5,417 bases of DNA. Origin: Pseudomonadota bacterium. GTDB taxonomy: Bacteria; Pseudomonadota; Alphaproteobacteria; Rhizobiales; Hyphomicrobiaceae. Location of the stretch: assembly GCA_023387235.1 (NCBI GenBank), contig JAEWIJ010000154.1, positions 1 to 5,417 of the forward strand, written 5' to 3'. Positions within the stretch are counted from its first letter, which is position 1. Each line of letters opens with the position of its first letter. The notes beneath the pieces are model-generated. The model worked only from the letters and a program-made list of their open reading frames with translations. It ran no database searches and was not told the origin of the DNA. The position numbers and the translations under genes are program-made. This document shows, piece by piece, positions 1 through 5,417 of this stretch.

Positions 1-615
1 GGCGTGAAGATCTTCTCCTGGATCGCCACCATGTGGGGCGGTTCGATCCGCTTCACGGCCCCCATGATGTGGGCCCTCGGCTTCATCTTCCTCTTCACCG
101 TCGGCGGCGTCACGGGCGTCATGCTCGCCAACGCGGGCGTCGACCGCGCGCTCCACGACACCTACTACGTCGTCGCGCACTTCCACTACGTGCTGTCGCT
201 CGGCGCCGTCTTCGCGATCTTCGCGGGTTGGTACTACTGGTTCCCGAAGATGAGCGGCTACATGTACAACGAGACCATCGCCAAGGTGCACTTCTGGCTC
301 ACCTTCATCGGCGCCAACGTGCTCTTCTTCCCGCAGCACTTCCTCGGCCTCGCCGGCATGCCGCGCCGCTACGTGGACTATCCGGACGCCTTCGCCGACT
401 GGAACCGCATCTCGTCCTACGGCTCGTACATGACGGCGGTGGCGACGCTGATCTTCCTCTTCGGCATGTTCCACGCCTACTTCATCATGAAGAAGAAGGC
501 GGGGAACAATCCCTGGGGTGAAGGCGCGACGACGCTCGAGTGGACGCTCACCTCGCCGCCGGCCTTCCACAGCTTCGAGACGCTGCCGAAGATCACGGCG
601 ACGCACCACCACTGA
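1..615 (+). CDS. ctaD: Cytochrome c oxidase subunit I, C-terminal part (5' end outside window)
   Basis: This is the distal part (204 codons) of the heme-copper oxidase catalytic subunit, which reduces oxygen to water and pumps protons in the inner membrane. The frame is open to base 1, so the GTG at base 4 is an internal codon, not a start. Numbering from the window edge, the text reads LHDTYYVVAHFHY. His60 matches the heme a3 ligand and His62 the low-spin heme a ligand. His52-Asp53 match the Mg/Mn site next to subunit II, and the Arg122-Arg123 pair in GMPRRY matches the arginines at the heme propionates. About five hydrophobic segments are visible (roughly 22-44, 57-80, 95-117, 141-163). Family members are about 530-560 residues, so over half lies upstream, including the Cu(B) ligands and the Tyr-His crosslink region. 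The protein ends in THHH. The aa3 type is inferred from the neighbouring ctaB, ctaG and ctaE. Also called coxA. Confidence 0.97.
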   Translation, partial: GVKIFSWIATMWGGSIRFTAPMMWALGFIFLFTVGGVTGVMLANAGVDRALHDTYYVVAHFHYVLSLGAVFAIFAGWYYWFPKMSGYMYNETIAKVHFWLTFIGANVLFFPQHFLGLAGMPRRYVDYPDAFADWNRISSYGSYMTAVATLIFLFGMFHAYFIMKKKAGNNPWGEGATTLEWTLTSPPAFHSFETLPKITATHHH

Positions 616-630
616 GAAGCAGGCAATCTC

Positions 631-658
631 CCGGATGCCGCCCGCGGGCGGCCTCCGG
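631..658 (+). promoter_or_regulatory. GC-rich stem-loop between ctaD and ctaB
   Basis: The arms CCGGA-T-GCCGCC and GGCGGC-C-TCCGG form a stem of 11 pairs with one internal T/C mismatch and a CGCG loop. The core at 637-652 is a perfect 16-base palindrome. It starts 15 bases after the ctaD stop. Only ATTTA follows, not a T-run, so it is not a standard rho-independent terminator. It could stabilise the ctaD message or reduce read-through into ctaB; that role is inference. Confidence 0.5.
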
Positions 659-678
659 ATTTATGAAACGATGACCGC

Positions 679-1611
679 ATGAGCGACGTAACCGTTCCAT
701 ACACGCGCGAGAGCCTCGCCGACACCGGCGGCGGGACCGTCGGCGATTTCATCGCGCTGATGAAGCCGCGCGTGATGTCGCTCGTCATTTTCACCGCGCT
801 CGTCGGGCTCGTGGTGGCGCCCGGGACGCTTCATCCCGTGCTCGCGACCATCGCACTCATCTGCATCGCGGTCGGCGCCGGGGCCTCGGGCGCGCTCAAC
901 ATGTGGTTCGACGCCGACATCGACGCCTGCATGACGCGCACGGCCGGCCGGCCCATTCCGCGCGGTCGCGTATCGCCCGAGGAGGCCTTCTCCTTCGGCA
1001 TGGTGCTCGCCATCGGCTCGGTCGTGACGCTCGGCGTCGCGGTCAACTGGGCCGCCGCCGCGCTCCTCGCCCTGACGATCGCCTTCTACGTTCTCGTCTA
1101 CACCATGTGGCTCAAGCGCCGGACGCCGCAGAATATCGTCATCGGCGGCGCTGCCGGCGCGTTCCCGCCCATGATCGGGTGGGCGGCCGTGACGGGTGGC
1201 GTGAGCATCGAGAGCATCTTGATGTTCGCGATCATCTTCATGTGGACGCCCCCGCATTTCTGGGCGCTCGCCCTCTTCCGCGCCGGCGACTACGCGCGCG
1301 CGGGCGTGCCGATGCTTCCGGTGGTTGCCGGCGAGAAGGAGACGCGGCGTCAGATCGTGATCTATTCGGCGCTGCTGGTGCCGCTCGGGGTCGTGCCGGC
1401 GGTCATCGGCCTCGGCGGCGCGGCTTATGCCATCGCCTCGACGGTGCTCGGCGCCATCTTCCTCAGCCTGGCGCTGAGCCTCTGGCGCACCGAGGAGGAA
1501 GCCGAGCGCATTCAGATCGCGAAGCGCCTGTTCGCCTTCTCGATCCTCTATCTCTTTGGCCTGTTCGCCGTGCTGCTCGCCGAGCGCGTGGTGGCGGGCC
1601 TCATGGCTTGA
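679..1611 (+). CDS. ctaB: Heme O synthase (protoheme IX farnesyltransferase)
   Basis: A 310-residue UbiA-family prenyltransferase of the inner membrane. It attaches a farnesyl group from farnesyl diphosphate to heme B, giving heme O, which CtaA later converts to heme A for the oxidase. The first Asp-rich motif is N74-x3-D78-x3-D82 in NMWFDADIDACMTRT, followed by GRPIPRGRVSP, both typical of CtaB. Further family marks are MWLKRRTPQNIVIGGAAGA (143-161), the MWTPPHFWALAL stretch (188-199) and DYARAGVPMLP (204-214). The length is normal, with about eight or nine membrane segments. The start is the first in-frame ATG after an in-frame TGA at 664-666, but no clear Shine-Dalgarno precedes it. Two tiny frames, ATGAAACGATGA and ATGACCGCATGA, lead into it by ATGA overlaps. 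It lies 63 bases after ctaD and is probably in the same operon. An alternative name is cyoE. Confidence 0.97.
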   Translation: MSDVTVPYTRESLADTGGGTVGDFIALMKPRVMSLVIFTALVGLVVAPGTLHPVLATIALICIAVGAGASGALNMWFDADIDACMTRTAGRPIPRGRVSPEEAFSFGMVLAIGSVVTLGVAVNWAAAALLALTIAFYVLVYTMWLKRRTPQNIVIGGAAGAFPPMIGWAAVTGGVSIESILMFAIIFMWTPPHFWALALFRAGDYARAGVPMLPVVAGEKETRRQIVIYSALLVPLGVVPAVIGLGGAAYAIASTVLGAIFLSLALSLWRTEEEAERIQIAKRLFAFSILYLFGLFAVLLAERVVAGLMA

Positions 1612-1636
1612 ATGGCGCTCAATCGGGGCTCGAGTT

Positions 1637-1642
1637 AGGAAG
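1637..1642 (+). promoter_or_regulatory. Ribosome binding site of the small coxF-type gene
   Basis: The sequence AGGAAG lies 5 bases before the GTG at 1648 (7 bases from the end of its AGGA core). It supports the GTG as the start of the small gene. The frame is closed by a TAG at 1636-1638, and no other start codon falls between that stop and 1648. Confidence 0.6.
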
Positions 1643-1647
1643 CGGAT

Positions 1648-1794
1648 GTGGAAGGGCATGACGATCAGGAGGCCAGACGCCGTCAGCGCACGCGCTCGAT
1701 CGCCATCGGCGTGGCGCTCGCCGCGCTCGTGGCGCTGTTCTACATCGCCACGATCGTCCGCCTCGGCGGCAATGTCTTCAACCGGCCGCTTTGA
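1648..1794 (+). CDS. coxF: Small single-span membrane protein, CoxF type
   Basis: A 48-residue protein beginning at a GTG codon. It has a polar, charged N-terminus (VEGHDDQEARRRQRTRS) and one hydrophobic segment at about residues 18-37 (IAIGVALAALVALFYIATIV). It closes with RLGGNVFNRPL. The Arg-rich face before the helix predicts an N-in orientation. Small proteins of this length, with an R-S-I/V-A start to the helix and a terminal N-R-P-L, sit between ctaB and ctaG in many alphaproteobacterial oxidase operons and are annotated CoxF or cytochrome c oxidase assembly protein; I recognise this from memory. The exact role is not firmly established; assembly or a small accessory subunit is likely. 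It lies 36 bases after ctaB and 33 before ctaG. The GTG is the only start in the open frame and AGGAAG precedes it. The ATG at 1646 is in another frame and overlaps this start. Confidence 0.85.
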   Translation: MEGHDDQEARRRQRTRSIAIGVALAALVALFYIATIVRLGGNVFNRPL

Positions 1795-1827
1795 GCGCCA
1801 GCAGACCGAGGTTGAACAGGAAAGTCG

Positions 1828-2457
1828 ATGAGCACGACTGAGCACAAGACCGAGGATGCCGCCGCCGCCCTCGGCGCACGTAATCGCCGCGTCGCCGTGA
1901 TCTGTGCCGCCGCGGGCTTCGGTATGCTCGGCCTCGCCTACGCGTCCGTGCCCCTCTACGATCTCTTCTGTCGCGTGACCGGCTACGGCGGCACCACCCA
2001 GCGCGCCGAGCGGCCCGCCGGCACAACGCTCGCCCGCACCATGACCGTACGCTTCGACGCCAATGTCGGCGGCGGCCTGCCCTGGGACTTCGCGCCGGTC
2101 TCCGGCCCGCAGACACTGCCCATCGGCGAAAGCGGCCTCGCCTTCTACCGCGTCACCAACCGCTCGGACCATGCGATCGTCGGCACCGCGACGTACAATG
2201 TCGCGCCCGAGCAAGCCGGCGTGTACTTCAACAAGCTCCAGTGCTTCTGCTTCACCGAACAGCGCCTCGAGCCCGGCGAATCTCTGGACATGCCGGTCAG
2301 CTACTTCGTCGATCCCGAGATCATGAAGGACGCGGACGCTTCGCGCCTCTCGAACATCACGCTTTCGTACACCTTCTATGAAGTGAAGAAGCCGGCGGCC
2401 GCAGCGGCCACGGACAAGACCAAGGATGCGCCGGCGAAGGCCGGCCGGGGAACTTGA
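1828..2457 (+). CDS. ctaG: Cytochrome c oxidase copper-assembly protein CtaG (Cox11)
   Basis: A 209-residue Cox11-family copper chaperone. These proteins deliver Cu(I) to the Cu(B) site of subunit I. The order is a short cytoplasmic N-terminus, one membrane helix at about residues 21-43, then a periplasmic beta-sandwich domain. Conserved features are VPLYDLFCRVTGYGGTTQ (41-58) with Cys48, and the copper motif C139-F-C141-F in KLQCFCFTEQ. Also present are the family text PLPIGESGLAFYRVTN-like stretch (98-111) and MPVSYFVDPE (155-164). All three expected cysteines are present. The last 20 or so residues are an Ala/Lys-rich tail without family motifs. The ATG is preceded by AGGAAAG at 1818-1824. 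It lies 33 bases after coxF and 55 before ctaE. The length is normal (about 190-210). Confidence 0.97.
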   Translation: MSTTEHKTEDAAAALGARNRRVAVICAAAGFGMLGLAYASVPLYDLFCRVTGYGGTTQRAERPAGTTLARTMTVRFDANVGGGLPWDFAPVSGPQTLPIGESGLAFYRVTNRSDHAIVGTATYNVAPEQAGVYFNKLQCFCFTEQRLEPGESLDMPVSYFVDPEIMKDADASRLSNITLSYTFYEVKKPAAAAATDKTKDAPAKAGRGT

Positions 2458-2512
2458 GATCACGCGCGGACGCGCGACACAGGACGAGACGGGGACAAGG
2501 GAGCTCAACGGA

Positions 2513-3418
2513 ATGGCCGACGCCCACGCCAAGCATCACGACTATCACCTCCTGAACCCGAGTCCCTGGCCGATCGTCGGCTCGGTCTCGGCATTCGTGC
2601 TCGCCGTCGGCGCCATCGTCTGGATGAAATCCATGAACGACGGCGCCGGCGTATTCGGCATGAGGGGCTCATGGCTCTTCGGCATCGGCGTCATGGGCGT
2701 GCTCTACACCATGTTCATGTGGTGGCGGGACGTCATCAGGGAAGCGCACGCGGGCGACCACACGCCCGTCGTCCAGATCCATCTCCGGTACGGCATGATC
2801 ATGTTCATAGCCTCGGAGGTGATGTTCTTCGTCGCCTGGTTCTGGGCCTTCTTCGACGCGGCCCTGTTCCCGGCTGCCGTCCATCCGCTGCAGAACAGCG
2901 ACCAGATCGTCGGTATGGTCGAGCGCAATGCGCTGACCGGCGGCGTATGGCCGCCGAAGCCTTCGGACAACTTCCACGCGACTTTCGATCCCTGGGGCCT
3001 GCCGCTCGTCAACACGCTCGTGCTGCTGCTCTCGGGCACGACCGTCACGTGGGCGCATCACGCGCTGCTCGAGAATGACCGCAAGGGTCTCGTCTGGGGC
3101 CTGACGCTGACGGTCATCCTCGGCGCCTTCTTCACGGTTCTGCAGGTCTACGAGTACGGCCACGCCGCGTTCAACTTCCACGGTCACATCTATGGCGCGA
3201 CGTTCTTCATGGCGACGGGCTTCCACGGCTTCCACGTCCTCATCGGCACGATCTTCCTCGCCGTCTGCCTGTTCCGGGCGCTCAGCGGTGACTTCACGCC
3301 GAAGCAGCATTTCGGCTTCGAGGCCGCGGCTTGGTACTGGCATTTCGTCGATGTGGTCTGGCTCTTCCTCTTCGCCTGCATCTATGTCTGGGCGGCCGGC
3401 GTGCCCGCGGCCCACTGA
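2513..3418 (+). CDS. ctaE: Cytochrome c oxidase subunit III
   Basis: A 301-residue core subunit of aa3 oxidase with seven membrane helices. It has no metal centre but stabilises subunit I and its proton uptake. The protein opens with HDYHLLNPSPWPIVGS (9-24), the usual start of subunit III. Glu102 in IASEVMFFVAWFWAFF matches the DCCD-reactive glutamate in the third helix. Other family text is GGVWPPKP (143-150), FDPWGLPLVNTLVLLLSG (158-175), TGFHGFHVLIGTIFL (235-249) and FEAAAWYWHFVDVVWLFLF (269-287). The frame stays open upstream to 2426, but that part overlaps the end of ctaG and resembles no subunit III sequence, so the ATG at 2513 is chosen. AAGGGAG at about 2497-2503 serves as ribosome binding site. 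Also called coxC. It is the last gene before the terminator. Confidence 0.97.
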   Translation: MADAHAKHHDYHLLNPSPWPIVGSVSAFVLAVGAIVWMKSMNDGAGVFGMRGSWLFGIGVMGVLYTMFMWWRDVIREAHAGDHTPVVQIHLRYGMIMFIASEVMFFVAWFWAFFDAALFPAAVHPLQNSDQIVGMVERNALTGGVWPPKPSDNFHATFDPWGLPLVNTLVLLLSGTTVTWAHHALLENDRKGLVWGLTLTVILGAFFTVLQVYEYGHAAFNFHGHIYGATFFMATGFHGFHVLIGTIFLAVCLFRALSGDFTPKQHFGFEAAAWYWHFVDVVWLFLFACIYVWAAGVPAAH

Positions 3419-3437
3419 GGCGATCATCCGCGAAATA

Positions 3438-3478
3438 AAAGAGGGCGGGACCTGGCCGGGTCTCGCCCTCTTTCTTTT
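3438..3478. terminator. Bidirectional rho-independent terminator between ctaE and dctM
   Basis: The arms 3438-3452 (AAAGAGGGCGGGACC) and 3459-3473 (GGTCTCGCCCTCTTT) pair over 15 positions with one G-U pair, around a 6-base loop TGGCCG. On the + strand the stem runs into TTTCTTTT. On the - strand the stem runs into TTTTATTT. It starts 19 bases after the ctaE stop, and its right end is 9 bases from the dctM stop codon, so it can end both convergent transcripts. Confidence 0.92.
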
Positions 3479-3487
3479 CCGACGCGC

Positions 3488-4810
3488 TCAGAAGCCGACG
3501 CGCACCAGCCAGAGCGTGATGACCGGGAACAGGACGAGGATGATCGTGCGCGCCATGTCGCTCAGGACGAAGGGCAGGGCGCCGCGATAGGTGTGGCTCA
3601 GCGGCACGCCGGGCGCCATCGAGTTGATGATGAAGAGGTTCAATCCCACGGGCGGCGTGATGAGCCCGACCTCGACGACGATCAGCACGAGAATGCCGAA
3701 CCATATGGCCGTTTCCTCGGGATTGAGTCCGAAGTCGAGGGCCATCACCACGGGAAAGAACACGGGGATCGTCAGCAGCATCATGGAAAGCGAATCCATG
3801 AAGCAGCCGAGAATGATGTAGACGATCAGGATGAGCGTGAGGATCGTCAGCGGCGAGAGGCCGGAGACCTGGGCCCAGTCGGCGGCGGCTTGCGGGAGTT
3901 GCGTCAGCGCCAGGAATGTATTGAAGGCCGCCGCGCCGAGAATGATGAAGTAGATCATCGCCGAAGCTGCCGCCGTCTCGAGCACGCAGGCCGTGAACGT
4001 CGGCCAGTCGAGCCTGCCCGTGAACAGCGCATAGAGGCCCGTGGCGACCGCGCCGACCGCCGCGCCCTCCGTCGGCGTGAACCAGCCGACATAAATGCCG
4101 CCGATCACCAGCGCAAAGATGAGCGCGACCGGCCACACGTTCCTGAGCGACTGCCAGCGCTCGCTCATCGCCTTGCGGGGAACGAAGCCGGACGATTCCG
4201 GCGAGATGCGGACGTAGATCGAGACCGTGATCATGTAGCCGATTGCGGAGAGAATGCCCGGGATCAGCGCCGCCATGAACATCTTCACGATGTTCTGCTC
4301 GGTCAGCACAGCATAGATCACCAGCACGATCGAGGGCGGAATAAGAATGCCGAGCGTGCCGCCGGCGGCGAGAACCCCGGTCGCCAGCGCGCCGGAATAA
4401 CCGTTCGCGCGCAGAGCGGGCAGCGCCACCTGGCCCATGGTGGCCGCGGTGGCGAGCGAGGAGCCGCACACGGAGCCGAAACCCGCACACGCACCGACGG
4501 CCGCCATGGCCAAGCCGCCGCGACGATGGCCGACCCAGTCGGCCGCCGCGCGGAAGAGCGCTTCCGAAAGCCCCGAGCGCGTCGCGAACTGCCCCATGAG
4601 CAGGAAGAGCGGAATGATCGACAGCGAGTGGCTGGAGAACGTGTCGTAGGTCAGCGTCTTGAGAGCGGAGACGGCTGGAACCATCGAGCCGGTGATGATC
4701 CACGTGCCGCAAAGGCCGGTCAGCAGCATCGCCGCGCCGATCGGCATGCGCAGAAACATGGCGCCGAGCGCCACGGCGAACCCTGTCACCGCCAGGAGCG
4801 CGCCGCTCAT
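3488..4810 (-). CDS. dctM: TRAP transporter large membrane subunit DctM
   Basis: A 440-residue member of the TRAP DctM family, the channel-forming subunit of a tripartite, Na+-driven importer of organic acids or similar solutes in the inner membrane. It is almost entirely hydrophobic. Family marks are SLSIIPLFLLMGQFATRSG (62-80), GSVCGSSLATAATMG (112-126), and the first hairpin signature GTLGILIPPSI (151-161). Further along are GWFTPTEGAAVGA (242-254), GCFMDSLSM (335-343) and the second hairpin signature EVGLITPPVGLNLF (380-393). The two PP signatures and the SSxAT and TPTE stretches match the inverted-repeat elevator architecture with Na+ sites. The length is normal (about 425-440). The start ATG overlaps the dctQ stop as ATGA, and a GAGGGGGG tract at about 4820-4827 is a good ribosome binding site. 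The frame continues open upstream inside dctQ, but that text is a shadow. The substrate cannot be told from this subunit. Confidence 0.96.
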   Translation of the reverse strand: MSGALLAVTGFAVALGAMFLRMPIGAAMLLTGLCGTWIITGSMVPAVSALKTLTYDTFSSHSLSIIPLFLLMGQFATRSGLSEALFRAAADWVGHRRGGLAMAAVGACAGFGSVCGSSLATAATMGQVALPALRANGYSGALATGVLAAGGTLGILIPPSIVLVIYAVLTEQNIVKMFMAALIPGILSAIGYMITVSIYVRISPESSGFVPRKAMSERWQSLRNVWPVALIFALVIGGIYVGWFTPTEGAAVGAVATGLYALFTGRLDWPTFTACVLETAAASAMIYFIILGAAAFNTFLALTQLPQAAADWAQVSGLSPLTILTLILIVYIILGCFMDSLSMMLLTIPVFFPVVMALDFGLNPEETAIWFGILVLIVVEVGLITPPVGLNLFIINSMAPGVPLSHTYRGALPFVLSDMARTIILVLFPVITLWLVRVGF

Positions 4811-5358
4811 ATGTGTGTTCCCCCCTCGGCAGCGGCCGTGCCGGCCATGGCCTCGTTCAGGCTTCGCCAGACCGTGTAGAAGCAGGTGAGGATGAAGACG
4901 ACGCAGCCGACTACGCCCGCGGCATAGCCCCACCAGATCGGCATCTGCAGGATCATGCTGGTCTCGTGGTACGCGAGCTTGTCCAGAAAACCGAGCCAGA
5001 GCTGCCACCCCACGATCAGCGCAATGACGCTCATCGCAGTATTGCCAATGACGGCGAGCATCGCCCACAGCGTCGGCGGCAAATAGTTCGCGAGCAGGTC
5101 GACAGTCACATGGCCCTGCCTGAACTGGCACCAGGGCAGGAAAGCGAACACGGCAACCGCGCAGCCCGCCTCGATCAGCTCGAAGTCTCCGGGGATGGGT
5201 CCGAGGCCGAACCGCGTGAAGGCGCGTCCGACGATCGATACGACCGACATGACTGCAAGCGCGGTAAGCACCACGCCGCCGGCCAATGCCATCATCTTCG
5301 CAAGGCTGCCGACCACGCGCCCGACTGCAGCCTCCGCTTTCGGCGCGATGCCTCTCAT
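4807..5358 (-). CDS. dctQ: TRAP transporter small membrane subunit DctQ
   Basis: A 183-residue DctQ-family protein, the four-helix membrane subunit that joins DctM and helps receive solute from the periplasmic binding protein. Hydrophobic segments lie at about residues 22-44, 61-78, 94-118 and 144-163. Family features are SIVGRAF (41-47), IPGDFELIE (55-63), LPWCQFRQGHVTVD (74-87), where Q-G-H-V-x-V-D is very typical of DctQ, and PIWWGYAAG (140-148). The length is at the usual size for an unfused DctQ. The start is fixed by an in-frame TGA at 5379-5377 with no other start codon before the ATG at 5358. GGGGAG (5370-5365) lies six bases upstream, inside a perfect inverted repeat. The stop overlaps the dctM start by ATGA, so translation is probably coupled. 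No dctP is visible; it may lie to the right of the window. Confidence 0.94.
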   Translation of the reverse strand: MRGIAPKAEAAVGRVVGSLAKMMALAGGVVLTALAVMSVVSIVGRAFTRFGLGPIPGDFELIEAGCAVAVFAFLPWCQFRQGHVTVDLLANYLPPTLWAMLAVIGNTAMSVIALIVGWQLWLGFLDKLAYHETSMILQMPIWWGYAAGVVGCVVFILTCFYTVWRSLNEAMAGTAAAEGGTHI

Positions 5359-5360
5359 CT

Positions 5361-5391
5361 CCCTCTCCCCATTCCTTCAATGGGGAGAGGG
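5361..5391. repeat. Perfect 13-bp inverted repeat upstream of dctQ (REP-like palindrome)
   Basis: The left arm CCCTCTCCCCATT (5361-5373) is the exact reverse complement of the right arm AATGGGGAGAGGG (5379-5391), with a 5-base loop CCTTC. It ends 3 bases before the dctQ start codon. Palindromes with CCCTCTCCCC / GGGGAGAGGG arms are, from memory, widely dispersed between genes in Rhizobiales genomes, so this is probably one copy of such a family. In the dctQ transcript the arm nearest the gene contains the only good Shine-Dalgarno sequence, so folding would hide it. Confidence 0.75.
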
Positions 5392-5407
5392 TCGGGGGGG
5401 CGGGGGG
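5382..5407 (+). other. G-rich tract with four G-runs
   Basis: Runs of 4, 3, 7 and 6 G (5382-5385, 5389-5391, 5394-5400, 5402-5407) are separated by 3, 2 and 1 bases. This fits a potential G-quadruplex on the + strand, which is the template strand for dctQ. The first two runs are the right arm of the palindrome. It may simply be a degenerate flank of the repeat. No gene is visible from 5359 to the window end. Confidence 0.4.
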
Positions 5408-5417
5408 CGGCCAACCC

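Noticed and set aside
631..665. Hairpin after ctaD as a rho-independent terminator
   Set aside because: Only ATTTA follows the stem, and ctaB lies closely downstream in the usual operon order, so full termination is unlikely.
1556..1831. 91-codon + strand frame between ctaB and ctaG
   Set aside because: It starts inside ctaB, is Ser/Arg/Ala-rich without motifs, and competes with the CoxF-type frame, which has a clear membrane helix and a recognisable C-terminus.
2426..2512. N-terminal extension of subunit III by 29 residues
   Set aside because: It overlaps the end of ctaG, is unlike any subunit III start, and the ATG at 2513 has a ribosome binding site and the conserved N-terminus.
661..2532. 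Long open frame on the - strand (about 620 codons) across ctaB, coxF and ctaG
   Set aside because: It lies opposite three well-supported genes, and its translation is dominated by Arg, Glu, Asp, His and Ala with no domain, as expected for the complement of GC-rich genes.
3294..4712. Second long - strand frame overlapping dctM in another phase
   Set aside because: Arg/His-rich shadow of dctM; the DctM frame carries all the family signatures.
3593..4879. Long open frame on the + strand (428 codons) opposite dctM
   Set aside because: The translation is low-complexity, Arg/His/Glu-rich text without family motifs, while the - strand encodes a full DctM.
4811..5380. Extension of DctM upstream from a TTG at 5380
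   Set aside because: This stretch is coding for DctQ in another frame; the ATG at 4810 with a good ribosome binding site and ATGA overlap gives the normal family length.
1..5417. CRISPR arrays, tRNA or rRNA genes, insertion sequences, phage attachment sites
   Set aside because: No spaced direct repeats, RNA-gene signatures, transposase frames or terminal inverted repeats were seen by eye on either strand.

Overview
The window is GC-rich and looks like part of an alphaproteobacterial chromosome, most likely from the order Hyphomicrobiales (Rhizobiales). The reasons are the gene order ctaD-ctaB-coxF-ctaG-ctaE, the presence of the small CoxF-type protein, and a palindrome of the kind I remember as dispersed through Rhizobiales genomes. 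No species can be named from the sequence alone.

Left part (1-3418, + strand): the distal part of an aa3-type cytochrome c oxidase operon. It holds the C-terminal 204 residues of subunit I (ctaD, cut by the window edge), heme O synthase (ctaB), a 48-residue CoxF-type membrane protein with a GTG start, the Cu(B) assembly factor CtaG/Cox11, and subunit III (ctaE). All genes point the same way with gaps of 33-63 bases, so one transcript is likely. CtaB makes heme O on the way to heme A, CtaG delivers copper to the Cu(B) site in subunit I, and subunit III completes the core complex. A strong GC hairpin lies between ctaD and ctaB, and ctaB has no clear ribosome binding site.

Middle (3419-3487): a short convergent intergenic region holding a strong hairpin with T-rich tracts on both strands. 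It is a bidirectional rho-independent terminator that ends the oxidase operon from the left and the transporter operon from the right.

Right part (3488-5358, - strand): dctQ and dctM, the small and large membrane subunits of a TRAP transporter, overlapping by ATGA. No substrate-binding protein (dctP) is in the window; it may lie to the right. Immediately upstream of dctQ a perfect 13-bp inverted repeat contains the dctQ Shine-Dalgarno sequence, and a G-rich tract runs to the window end.

I see no new biological system here. The genes are well-known families. The observations most worth a check are the palindrome masking the dctQ ribosome binding site, the hairpin and stepped ATGA start region before ctaB, and the end of the cox operon at ctaE without the usual DUF983/surf1 genes.
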